From the NCBI GenBank assembly GCA_033854735.1, contig JAWWPY010000457.1:1-64000 (forward strand): a stretch of 64,000 nucleotides of DNA. The letters run 5' to 3'. Position 1 is the first letter of the stretch. Each line of letters starts with the position of its first letter. A program made the translations under genes and the position numbers. The notes under the pieces are model-generated. The model was not told where the DNA came from. It did not search any database and saw only the letters and a list, made by a program, of their open reading frames with translations. This stretch comes from JAWWPY01 sp033854735 (lineage in GTDB: Bacteria; Actinomycetota; Actinomycetes; Streptosporangiales; Streptosporangiaceae). Of the stretch, positions 51,896 through 59,916 are shown one piece after another.

Positions 51896-52741
51896 ATGGT
51901 GGTCGTCCACAACTTTTCGTACGGGCTGCTGACGCCTGCCCTGGGTTACGTCATGTCGTGCCTGGGCTGCTTCCTGGGCCTGCGGTGCACCACGCGGGCC
52001 CGGGCCCTGCAGGGTGCTTCCCGCGTCCGCTGGCTGCTGCTCGCGGCCGTATCCATCGGCGCCGCGGGAATCTGGGGCATGCATTTCGTGGCCATGCTCG
52101 GGTTCAGCATCCCGGGCCAGAGCATCGGGTACAACGTGCTGGTCACGATCGCCAGCATGCTGATCGCGGCCGTGGTGGTGAGCGTCGGCCTGCTCATCGT
52201 GGGATTCGGCGGCGATGGGCAGGGCCCGCTGATCACCGGTGGCCTGATCATCGGGCTCGGCGTGGCCAGCATGCACTACATCGGCATGACCGCGATGCGC
52301 ATGCCGGACATCATGCGCTACAACAACGGCGTGGTAGTCCTCTCGGTGATCATCGCCGTCGTCGCGGGGACCGCCGCGCTCTGGGCCGCGCTGCGGCTGC
52401 ACACGGTGTGGTCGACCCTGGTCGCATCCTTGATCATGGGCGTGGCCGTCAGCGGGATGCATTACACGGGCATGGCGGCCATGCACGTGTATGCCGGCAC
52501 GGCGGCCAGCGGCATGGCCGGAATGCACGGCGGCGCCAGCGCAACGTCCTTCCTGCTGCCGCTCATCCTCGGTATCAGCGTCCTGACGTTCGTGCTGACC
52601 GCGGTCATCTCGCTGTCACCGACCGCGGCGGAGATCCGCGAGGACGCCGAACTGATGGCGCGCATCGCCAGGAACCGCAGCGGGCAGCCGGGACACGACT
52701 CCTCCAGGAGTTTAACTGCCCGCTCACCGGCGGCACCCTGA
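51896..52741 (+). CDS. MHYT-domain membrane sensor protein
   Basis: A 281-residue protein with about seven membrane helices. Three MHYT-type motifs mark the repeats: GMHFVAML, SMHYIGMTAM and GMHYTGMAAM. MHYT domains are thought to bind copper and to sense oxygen, CO or NO. Here no signalling output domain follows, only a short cytoplasmic tail. The ribosome site is poor, so the start is tentative. Confidence 0.85.
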   Translation: MVVVHNFSYGLLTPALGYVMSCLGCFLGLRCTTRARALQGASRVRWLLLAAVSIGAAGIWGMHFVAMLGFSIPGQSIGYNVLVTIASMLIAAVVVSVGLLIVGFGGDGQGPLITGGLIIGLGVASMHYIGMTAMRMPDIMRYNNGVVVLSVIIAVVAGTAALWAALRLHTVWSTLVASLIMGVAVSGMHYTGMAAMHVYAGTAASGMAGMHGGASATSFLLPLILGISVLTFVLTAVISLSPTAAEIREDAELMARIARNRSGQPGHDSSRSLTARSPAAP

Positions 52742-52759
52742 CCGTTCTGGCCGGCCCGC

Positions 52760-53240
52760 TCAGGCCGTAGGGCCACTGCCCAGCCAGCCGCGCCGTTTGA
52801 AGAGGATGAGCAGGAGCACGAGGGCGGCCAACCACCACGGTCGCCGGCTCCGCCCACCGCCGTTTGAGATAGCCGCGACGGTCGGGGGTGATCGCCAGGC
52901 GGACCAGGTACTCCACCAGCAGGATGGCCCAGAGCAGGAAAAGGGTGCCGACCAGCAGGATGGAGGCCGAGCCGTTGAGGTCCGTCGTGAGCACGACGAT
53001 GGCGATGATCAGCCAGGCCATCCCCAGGAGGGCCATCGGGTACTTCGTGACCCGCTCGATGCGATCGACGAGGTCGTGACGCCCGCCTGACGGCTTGACC
53101 CCGGCGATAATCTGGCGTCGTCGTTCCTCCCTGCGTTCCTTCTCCTCCAGGCGCTGCCACTCCAGCTTCTCCAGCCGCTGGATGCGCTCGATGGAAGACG
53201 GCTTCTTCTCGGCCGTGGTGCCTCCTGGAGCGGTTCTCAC
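52760..53240 (-). CDS. Membrane protein of unknown function with an apparent frameshift
   Basis: The N-terminal part is a charged coiled coil (KPSSIERIQRLEKLEWQRLEEKERREERR). Two membrane helices follow (MALLGMAWLIIAIVVLTT and SILLVGTLFLLWAILLVEYLVRLAI), then PDRRGYLKRRWAEP. In the starting frame the sequence then turns into low-complexity residues and runs 137 bp antisense into the MHYT gene. One base out of frame, near 52840, it continues as PWWLAALVLLLILFKRRGW and stops at 52760, just clear of that gene. I annotate the shifted end. The GTG at 53240 has GAGGA upstream. No known family is recognised. Confidence 0.55.
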
Positions 53241-53311
53241 GTCGGTGGAGTCCTCATAGTGAGACGAAGATAGCGGGTGGGGGGTCGCGGCCGTCACCAG
53301 GAAGGAGATAC

Positions 53312-54298
53312 GTGAAGCTGCTGGTACTGGGGGCCGGCGAGGTGCGTGATCTGCTGCCCTACGCCGAGTGCGCGGACGTCATGCGCGAGGCGCTGGTGGG
53401 GCTCGCCCGCGGCGAGGCCTATCAGCCGCTGCGCACGGTCATCCGGCCGCCGGGCGGCGACGGGCTGATGGCGCTGATGCCGTCCTTCCTGGCCGGTGAG
53501 GATCCGGCCTACGGGCTCAAGGCGATCTGCATCTTCCCCGGCAACCCGGCCCTGGGCCAGGACGCGCACCAGGGCGGTGTGCTGGTATCCAGCGCCAGGA
53601 CCGGGGAACTGCTCGCCTTGCTGAACGGATCGGCGCTGACCGAGATCCGCACCGCCGCGGTGTCCGCGGTCGCCACCCGCCTGCTGGCCCGGCCGGACGC
53701 GGACATCCTGGCCATCATCGGTACCGGCGTCCAGGCCCGGGCGCACGCGCTGGCCATCTCGGCCACCCGGCCGCTGGCCGAGATCCGGCTGGCGGGCAGG
53801 CGGCCGGGCGCCGCCGCCCGGCTCGCCGGCGATCTCCGGGACCGGCTGGCGGTTCCCGTCCAGGCGTGCGATGACGCCGCGCAGGCGGTGGCCGGGGCGT
53901 CCATCGTGGTGACCGCGACCTCATCAGCCGGCCCGGTGCTGCGGCGGGGCTGGCTGGCCGGGGGGACGCACATCAACGCGGTCGGGGCATGCCTCCCGGC
54001 GGCCCGCGAGATCGACACCGCGACCATGGCCGACGCGGCGCTCTTCGTGGACAGCCGTGAGTCCGCGGCCGCTGAGTCGGGGGATTTCCTGCTCGCCCAG
54101 GCCGAGGGGGCCATCGACGCGGGACACATCCGTGCGGAGATCGGCGAGGTGCTCACCGGCGCCGCCCCGGGGCGGCGTGACGCCCACGAGATCACCCTGT
54201 TCGAGTCCCTGGGCCTGGCCGTGGAGGACCTGGCCGCCGCCGCGCACCTGTACCGGAAGGCATCTCAGCTCGGCGCCGGCACCTGGGTGGAGTTCTGA
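53312..54298 (+). CDS. Ornithine cyclodeaminase/mu-crystallin family protein
   Basis: A 328-residue NAD-dependent enzyme. AYGLKAICIFPGNPALG carries the substrate-binding Lys, LALLNGSALTEIRTAAVSAVATRLLARPDA is the family core, and LAIIGTGVQARAHALAI is the NAD loop. The family includes ornithine cyclodeaminase, ketimine reductases and amino-acid dehydrogenases, and the substrate cannot be fixed from sequence. It starts with GTG after AGGAAGGAG. Confidence 0.85.
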   Translation: MKLLVLGAGEVRDLLPYAECADVMREALVGLARGEAYQPLRTVIRPPGGDGLMALMPSFLAGEDPAYGLKAICIFPGNPALGQDAHQGGVLVSSARTGELLALLNGSALTEIRTAAVSAVATRLLARPDADILAIIGTGVQARAHALAISATRPLAEIRLAGRRPGAAARLAGDLRDRLAVPVQACDDAAQAVAGASIVVTATSSAGPVLRRGWLAGGTHINAVGACLPAAREIDTATMADAALFVDSRESAAAESGDFLLAQAEGAIDAGHIRAEIGEVLTGAAPGRRDAHEITLFESLGLAVEDLAAAAHLYRKASQLGAGTWVEF

Positions 54299-54311
54299 GC
54301 GCCCCGGGCAA

Positions 54312-54343
54312 TTACGCGTGAAGTGTGATTACCGCGTAAGAAT
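54312..54343 (+). promoter_or_regulatory. Inverted repeat and -10-like box before ftsH
   Basis: TTACGCG (54312-54318) and CGCGTAA (54333-54339) are exact inverse copies 14 bp apart. TAAGAAT (54337-54343) ends 5 nt before the ATG and may be a -10 for a leaderless transcript. Confidence 0.4.
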
Positions 54344-54348
54344 GAACC

Positions 54349-56361
54349 ATGAGCAAGCAGCCGACCTCCCCGCCGCCCGGAGACAAGCCAGTCCCAACGG
54401 CCCCCCCGCCGCCGCCCGCCTGGCGGCACTGGCTGTGGCCCGCCGCCCTTCTCGTGATGGTGGTGCTGTACCTCTTCCTGCCGGCCATTCACGGTACGCA
54501 GACGGTCAGCCTCACGTACTCGCAGTTCATCTCCGATGCGAACGCTCACAAGGTCAAGGACGTCACGTTCCAGAGCAGCAACAACGGCTCGAACACCACG
54601 GTCACCGGCACCCTGACCAGCGGTAAGAGCTTCACCACGGTGATCCCAGGCCAGCCCACGTCGACGTTGAGCTCCCAGCTGACGGCGGACGGCGTGAAGA
54701 GCGTCACCGCTCTCCCGTCGGGCGCCTCGTTCGGCACGCAGTTGCTGTCCTGGGCGATCCTGCTGCTCCCGCTGATCTTCGTCTTCTACCTCTTCCGGCG
54801 GCTCTCCCGGGGCGCGGCCGGGCCGCTGCAGGGTGTCCTGGGCGTGGGCAAGTCCAAGGCCAAGATCTTCGACGAAGAGCGCCCGCAGACCAAGTTCAGC
54901 GACGTCGCGGGGTATACGGGAGCCAAGAAAGAGATCGCTGAGGTGGTGGACTTCCTGAAGAACCCGGAGCGCTACCGGCGGGCCGGCGCCATGGCACCGC
55001 GCGGGGTGCTGATGGTCGGCCCGCCCGGCACCGGCAAGACCCTGCTGGCCCGGGCCGTGGCCGGCGAGGCGGCGGTGCCGTTCTTCTCGGTCACCGGCTC
55101 CAGCTTCGTGGAGATGTTCGTCGGCGTCGGCGCGGCCCGGGTCCGTGACCTGTTCGCCGAGGCCCGCAAGCGGGCACCGTGCATCATCTTCGTGGACGAG
55201 ATCGACGCCATCGGCCAGCGCCGGGCGGGCACCGGCCAGGTCGTCGCCAACGACGAGCGTGAGCAGACCCTCAACCAGCTGCTCGCGGAGATGGACGGAT
55301 TCGAGATGACCCAGGGGATCGTGGTGCTGGCGGCCACGAACCGCCCCGAGGTCCTGGACCCGGCCCTGCTGCGGCCTGGCCGGTTCGACCGGCAGATCAC
55401 CATCCCGCTGCCGACGCTCTCGGAGCGGGCCGCGATCCTCGCCGTGCACAGCCGGGGCAAGCGCCTGGGTCCCGATGTGGATCTGATGGTGGTCGCCCGC
55501 GGCACTCCCGGCTTCTCCGGCGCTGACCTGGCCAACCTGGTCAACGAGGCGGCGATCTTCGCCGTCCGGGACAACCGCGAGATCATCAGCGCGGCGGACT
55601 TCGCCGCGGCCAGGGACCGGATCCTGCTTGGCCGCCGGGAAGACTCCAACGTGCTGCTGCCTGAGGAGAAGTACGCCGTGGCCGTGCATGAATCCGGGCA
55701 CGCCCTGGTGGCCGTGCTGTCGGAGCACGCGGACCCGGTCGCCAAGGTCACCATCCTGCCTGCCGGCCAGGCGCTCGGCGTGACCGAGCAGCTGCCGCTG
55801 GTGGAGCGGCACCTCTACGGCGAGGACTACCTCAAGCAGTCGCTGGCCGTCCGCCTCGGCGGCCGCTCGGCCGAACTGGTCGAACTAGGGCAGGGCTCCA
55901 CCGGCGCGGCCAACGACCTGGCCAGCGCCACGGATCTGGCGACCAGGATGGTCCGCGAGTTCGGGCTGTCCGACGCACTCGGCCCGGTCGGGTACCCGGA
56001 AGGCGGGTCGGTGTTCCTCGGCGGCGGCGGCTCCGGGCTGTCCAGCAGGCCGTTTGCCGAGGCCACCCAGGCCATCATCGACACTGAGGTGTCCCGCCTG
56101 CTCCGTGAGGCCGAGGAGACCGCGGTCTCGCTGATCCGGACTCACCGCACGGAACTCACCGCGCTGACCAACCTGCTGCTGGAGAAGGAGACGGTTGACG
56201 GCGACGAGGTCTACGCCCTGGTCGGCGTGCCCATGCCGGAAAACCGGCAGGACGCGCACGCCATCGCGCCGGTCCGCGCCACCACCCCGGCCACCGCCCC
56301 GGCCGACGGCCTCGCCCACCGCGCCGACGCGGAAGGGGCAATACCGCGCACGGAAGGCTGA
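54349..56361 (+). CDS. ftsH: ATP-dependent zinc metalloprotease FtsH
   Basis: A 670-residue membrane protease that degrades membrane and regulatory proteins. A Pro-rich cytoplasmic tail is followed by helix 1 (WLWPAALLVMVVLYLFLP), a short external domain and helix 2 (LLSWAILLLPLIFVFYLF). The AAA domain has Walker A GPPGTGKTLLARA, Walker B CIIFVDEIDAIG, the pore motif FVEMFVGVGAARV and the second region of homology ATNRPEVLDPALLRPGRFDR. The zinc site is HESGH, and a downstream Asp is in GAANDLASATD. Length and order are canonical. Confidence 0.95.
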   Translation: MSKQPTSPPPGDKPVPTAPPPPPAWRHWLWPAALLVMVVLYLFLPAIHGTQTVSLTYSQFISDANAHKVKDVTFQSSNNGSNTTVTGTLTSGKSFTTVIPGQPTSTLSSQLTADGVKSVTALPSGASFGTQLLSWAILLLPLIFVFYLFRRLSRGAAGPLQGVLGVGKSKAKIFDEERPQTKFSDVAGYTGAKKEIAEVVDFLKNPERYRRAGAMAPRGVLMVGPPGTGKTLLARAVAGEAAVPFFSVTGSSFVEMFVGVGAARVRDLFAEARKRAPCIIFVDEIDAIGQRRAGTGQVVANDEREQTLNQLLAEMDGFEMTQGIVVLAATNRPEVLDPALLRPGRFDRQITIPLPTLSERAAILAVHSRGKRLGPDVDLMVVARGTPGFSGADLANLVNEAAIFAVRDNREIISAADFAAARDRILLGRREDSNVLLPEEKYAVAVHESGHALVAVLSEHADPVAKVTILPAGQALGVTEQLPLVERHLYGEDYLKQSLAVRLGGRSAELVELGQGSTGAANDLASATDLATRMVREFGLSDALGPVGYPEGGSVFLGGGGSGLSSRPFAEATQAIIDTEVSRLLREAEETAVSLIRTHRTELTALTNLLLEKETVDGDEVYALVGVPMPENRQDAHAIAPVRATTPATAPADGLAHRADAEGAIPRTEG

Positions 56362-56364
56362 CAC

Positions 56365-56414
56365 GGGCCGCGCTACCCGGGCTGGCCTCGTGGCTGGACC
56401 CGGTAGCGCGGCCC
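56365..56414 (+). terminator. Strong terminator after ftsH
   Basis: GGGCCGCGCTACC (56365-56377) and its exact inverse (56402-56414) make a 13-bp stem with a 24-nt loop, 3 nt after the ftsH stop. Confidence 0.65.
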
Positions 56415-56449
56415 GGCGTGGCCCGGTGGCGGGCCGGGCCCAGGCCCGC

Positions 56450-56455
56450 TAAGCT
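56450..56455 (+). promoter_or_regulatory. -10 element of the trp operon promoter
   Basis: TAAGCT stands 6 nt before the ATG of the leader peptide, so the trp mRNA is predicted to begin at or next to that ATG. Confidence 0.55.
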
Positions 56456-56461
56456 CACCCC

Positions 56462-56503
56462 ATGCGATCCAGCCGCAGCCTTCAGTGGTGGCGCCGCCGG
56501 TAA
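56462..56503 (+). CDS. trpL: trp operon leader peptide
   Basis: A 13-codon reading frame, MRSSRSLQWWRRR, with two adjacent Trp codons and a TAA stop, placed 96 bp before the TrpE-TrpG gene. Tandem Trp codons in a short leader before a trp gene are the hallmark of ribosome-mediated attenuation. It lacks a ribosome site and is predicted to be leaderless. It is too short for normal gene calling. Confidence 0.85.
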   Translation: MRSSRSLQWWRRR

Positions 56504-56559
56504 GGCGGTCCTGGTTCGCATACCCAGAAGCGATCGCCCGGGCAACGGCGGTCGCTTCT
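56494..56559 (+). terminator. trp attenuator hairpins
   Basis: The first hairpin CCGCC/GGCGG (56494-56508) spans the leader stop codon. The second, AGAAGCGA (56526-56533) with TCGCTTCT (56552-56559) and an inner CGCC/GGCG, is the terminator-like stem. Stalling at the Trp codons would be expected to change which one forms. Confidence 0.6.
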
Positions 56560-56599
56560 CGCGTGTCGCTGGGTGCCTGGCCTGAGGCAGGGAGCCCCG

Positions 56600-58996
56600 G
56601 TGGACCCGGCAGCACAGCATGACCAGCAGCAAAGGACGGGCTTTGTCACCGCGGGTGGCGTCCGGGTGACCCGTACCGCCGAGCCGTTCAGCCCGTCCGC
56701 CCTGGCCACCATCTGCGCGGAGGTGGATGGCCGGCGTGGCGGAGTGCTCAGCTCCGGCATGGAGTACCCGGGCCGGTACAGCCGCTGGCACATGGCCTAT
56801 GTCGACCCCTGCGCCGAGATCGTGGCCCGCGGCCGGCGGATCTCCGTGCGGGCGCTTAACGCCAGGGGTGAGGTGCTGCTCCCCGTCCTGATCCCCGCCC
56901 TGCTCCGGGCCGGGACCCCGGTCACGGCCGGAGCGAGCCTGCCGCCGGCCGGTGCCGAGGTGATCGTGCCCGAACCCGAGGGCCTGGTGGCCGAGGAGGA
57001 CCGGAGCCGGCGTCCCACCGTGTTCTCCGCTCTCCGTGAGGTCATCGCCGCGTTCGCGAGCGGCGACCCGCACCTGGGCCTGTACGGCGCGTTCGGCTAT
57101 GACCTGGCGTTCCAGTTCGAGCCGGTGACGCTCCGCCACGACCGCCCCGATGATCAGCGTGACCTGGTCCTGCACTTGCCCGACGAACTGTACGTACTGG
57201 ACCGCAAGCGCGAGGAGGCGATCCGGTACCGGTACGAGTTCGCCGTCGGCGCGGCGTCCACCGAAGGGCTGCCCCGGGACACGCCCCCGGCGCCCACCCG
57301 CCGTGCCGCCCGGCCCGCTGAGGGCAGCGGCCGTCCGGGTGGCGTTGTGGATGATGATGGTATGGGTGCCGTGCCTGGCCCGCCCGTGCCCGGCCGCTAT
57401 GCCCGCATCGTCGAGCAGGCCAGGGAGCGGTTCGCCCGCGGCGACCTGTTCGAGGTGGTGCCCAGCCACGTGTTCCACGGCCCGTGCGCCTCCCCGGCGG
57501 CCTTCTACGAGCGGCTGCGGGAGCGCAACCCGGCGCCGTATGAGTTCCTGTTCAACCTGGGGGAGGGGGAGTGCCTGGTCGGCGCCTCCCCGGAAATGTA
57601 CGTGCGGGTGACCGGGGACCGGGTGGAGACCTGCCCGATCTCCGGCACGATCCGCCGCGGCGCCGATCCGCTGGAAGACGCCGCGAACATCCGCACGCTG
57701 CTCAATTCGGCCAAGGAGGAGTCCGAGCTGACGATGTGCACCGACGTGGACCGCAACGACAAGTCGCGGGTCTGCGTCCCCGGCAGCGTGACGGTCATCG
57801 GCCGGCGGCAGATCGAGATGTACAGCCGCCTCATCCATACCGTGGATCACATCGAGGGCCGGCTGCGGCCCGGCCTGGACGCGCTGGACGCGTTCCTGTC
57901 CCACATGTGGGCGGTCACGGTGACCGGCGCGCCGAAGACCTGGGCCATGCAGTTCATCGAGGATCACGAGGGCGGGCCGCGCCGCTGGTACGGGGGAGCG
58001 GTCGGGATGATCGGCTTCGACGGCGCCATGAACACCGGCCTCACCCTGCGCACCGCGCACATCCGCGACGGTGTGGCCGCGGTCAGGGCCGGCGCGACCC
58101 TGCTGTTCGATTCCGATCCGCTGGCCGAGGAACGGGAAACCGAGCTGAAGGCCCGGGCGCTGCTCGAGACGCTGGCGGAGGCCGGGACTCCAGCCCCGAA
58201 ACCCCTTTCGACGCAACGAAACGCCGCCTCCCCGCCCCCCGCCACGGGTCCGGACGAGTTGCCTGGCCATGGCCTGCGGGTGCTCCTGGTGGATCATCAG
58301 GATTCATTCGTGCACACGCTGGCCAGCTATTTCCGTGAACAGGGTGCGCACGTGGCGACCCTGCGGGCCGGCCTTCCGCCGGCCGCGCTGGACGAGTTCG
58401 CCCCGGACCTGGTGGTGCTGTCGCCCGGGCCCGGGCGGCCATCCGATTTCGCCTGCACCGGCCTGCTGGCGGAGCTCGACTCGCGGGGCCTGGCCGCGTT
58501 TGGCGTGTGCCTGGGCCTGCAGGCGATGGTGGAGCACGCCGGGGGGGAGCTCGATCTGCTCCCGGAACCGGTACACGGCAAGCCGGGACTGGTGCTGCGC
58601 AGCGTGGCAGGCCCGCAGCCGTCAGCCGATGGGATGGCCGCTGGGATGGCGGATGGGACGCCCGCTGGGATGGCGGATGGGATGGCGGATGGGATGGCCG
58701 CTGGGATGGCCGCTGGGATGGCCGGCGGCTTGCTGGCGGGCCTGCCGCAGGAGTTCATCGCGGCCAGGTACCACTCGCTCTATGCGGCACCTGGCCAGGT
58801 CAAGGGGGGGTTCGTGGTGACTGCGATGACGCCGGACGGGGTCGTCATGGCGATCGAGGACGACGCGGCGGGGCGCTGGGCGGTCCAGTTTCACCCGGAG
58901 TCGATCCTGACCGCCTCCGGCAGTGTCGGGCATCAAGTGGTCGCGAACGTCCTCCGCCTGTGCCGCGCCCGCGCGGCCCGCACGCTAGTCCCGTGA
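56600..58996 (+). CDS. Anthranilate synthase, fused TrpE-TrpG type
   Basis: A 798-residue fusion that makes anthranilate from chorismate and glutamine. The N-terminal TrpE part (about 1-530) shows LYGAFGYDLAFQFEP, the chorismate-site GECLVGASPEMYVRV, CPISGTIRRGADPLEDA and TMCTDVDRNDKSRVCVPGSV. The C-terminal class I amidotransferase (about 560-798) has the nucleophile Cys in FGVCLGLQAM and the His-x-Glu in QFHPESI. Similar fusions also serve phenazine pathways, but the trp leader points to tryptophan. The GTG at 56600 follows GGGAG. A 96-bp tandem repeat interrupts the amidotransferase domain. Confidence 0.85.
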   Translation: MDPAAQHDQQQRTGFVTAGGVRVTRTAEPFSPSALATICAEVDGRRGGVLSSGMEYPGRYSRWHMAYVDPCAEIVARGRRISVRALNARGEVLLPVLIPALLRAGTPVTAGASLPPAGAEVIVPEPEGLVAEEDRSRRPTVFSALREVIAAFASGDPHLGLYGAFGYDLAFQFEPVTLRHDRPDDQRDLVLHLPDELYVLDRKREEAIRYRYEFAVGAASTEGLPRDTPPAPTRRAARPAEGSGRPGGVVDDDGMGAVPGPPVPGRYARIVEQARERFARGDLFEVVPSHVFHGPCASPAAFYERLRERNPAPYEFLFNLGEGECLVGASPEMYVRVTGDRVETCPISGTIRRGADPLEDAANIRTLLNSAKEESELTMCTDVDRNDKSRVCVPGSVTVIGRRQIEMYSRLIHTVDHIEGRLRPGLDALDAFLSHMWAVTVTGAPKTWAMQFIEDHEGGPRRWYGGAVGMIGFDGAMNTGLTLRTAHIRDGVAAVRAGATLLFDSDPLAEERETELKARALLETLAEAGTPAPKPLSTQRNAASPPPATGPDELPGHGLRVLLVDHQDSFVHTLASYFREQGAHVATLRAGLPPAALDEFAPDLVVLSPGPGRPSDFACTGLLAELDSRGLAAFGVCLGLQAMVEHAGGELDLLPEPVHGKPGLVLRSVAGPQPSADGMAAGMADGTPAGMADGMADGMAAGMAAGMAGGLLAGLPQEFIAARYHSLYAAPGQVKGGFVVTAMTPDGVVMAIEDDAAGRWAVQFHPESILTASGSVGHQVVANVLRLCRARAARTLVP
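58628..58723 (+). repeat. Eight 12-bp tandem units inside the TrpG domain
   Basis: Eight in-frame units of the type (GAT/GCT)GGGATGGC(C/G) encode DGMA or AGMA, with one DGTP. They sit between the oxyanion-side half of the amidotransferase and its RYHSLY segment. Confidence 0.9.
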
Positions 58997-59021
58997 TCAC
59001 GCTCGCCCATCGTGATCACGG
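58991..59021 (+). terminator. Terminator after the TrpE-TrpG gene
   Basis: CCGTGATCACG and CGTGATCACGG form an 11-bp stem with a 9-nt loop overlapping the stop codon. Each arm is itself the palindrome CGTGATCACG. Confidence 0.65.
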
Positions 59022-59111
59022 AGGATTTCCGGGTCTATGTGTCCGGGATGTTCCGCGATCATGGACGACGGGCGCTGGGGCTGTCGGCGGGTCCCGGTAG
59101 TCTCGCGTGCC

Positions 59112-59900
59112 ATGAGAAGTGTGCAGCCCGAAGTGTTCCTCGTGGCCAGGCCGTCCATCGACTACGGCGAGCTCGCCGCGTACCTGCGGGAGGTGGGCGG
59201 TACGGGCTGGCTGGAGCGACTCGACCGCGGCGAGTCGGCGAGCGACGCGGAAAACATCGCCGAGTTCGCCGGCAAGATGTGCTACCGGGCCTGGGAGCCG
59301 GGGCTGAACCCGAACGTCAGCCGGGTCCGCAACGACCACGAGGCGTACCTGCGGAACATCCTGAAGCAGTCCCACGGCTCGGTCCTGGAGCACGCCAGCT
59401 TCACCTTCGTGCTGCACAACGTCAGCCGCGTGCTGACCCATGAGCTGGTCAGGCACCGGCCGGGGACGGCGGTGTCACAGGAGTCGCTGCGCTTCGTCCG
59501 GCTGGACGACATCCCGTTCTGGTTTCCCGACTGGGCCCGCGAGGACCCGGAGCTGATGAAGCGCGCGACGGCCGTCGTCGAGCAACTGGAGGAGTTCCAG
59601 CACTGGATGGCCGGGCACTTCGGCCTGGACGAGGAAGGCACGGCGATGCAGGAGAAGAAGCACAAGACCTCGTTCATGCGCCGGTTCGCCCCCGACGGGG
59701 TGGGCACCGGGGTGGTCTGGACGGCTAACATCCGGACGCTGCGGCACACGATCGAGGCCCGGACCGATCCCGGTGCCGAGGAAGAGATCCGGCTCGTGTT
59801 CAGCAGGATCGGGGAGCTGATGCGGGCCGAGGCGCCCGCCCTGTTCGGCGACTACGAGATCACCGACGGTGCGTGGGTGCCGCAATGGCGCAAGGTCTGA
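59112..59900 (+). CDS. thyX: FAD-dependent thymidylate synthase ThyX
   Basis: A 262-residue flavoenzyme making dTMP from dUMP with methylene-tetrahydrofolate and NADPH. The ThyX motif is LVRHRPGTAVSQES (RHRx8S), with SVLEHASFTFVLHNVSR before it and TANIRTLRHTIEAR after, all in the expected order. ATG at 59112 with TAGTCT 8 nt upstream suggests a near-leaderless transcript. Confidence 0.9.
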   Translation: MRSVQPEVFLVARPSIDYGELAAYLREVGGTGWLERLDRGESASDAENIAEFAGKMCYRAWEPGLNPNVSRVRNDHEAYLRNILKQSHGSVLEHASFTFVLHNVSRVLTHELVRHRPGTAVSQESLRFVRLDDIPFWFPDWAREDPELMKRATAVVEQLEEFQHWMAGHFGLDEEGTAMQEKKHKTSFMRRFAPDGVGTGVVWTANIRTLRHTIEARTDPGAEEEIRLVFSRIGELMRAEAPALFGDYEITDGAWVPQWRKV

Positions 59901-59916
59901 GGCCCTGACCCGGCGC

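Noticed and set aside
56156..58297. A 713-residue leftward frame opposite the TrpE-TrpG gene.
   Set aside because: Antisense shadow. The forward strand has all motifs of anthranilate synthase.
58327..58758. A leftward frame with Ile-Pro-Ala-Ala repeats.
   Set aside because: It is the complement of the 12-bp repeat tract in the TrpG domain.
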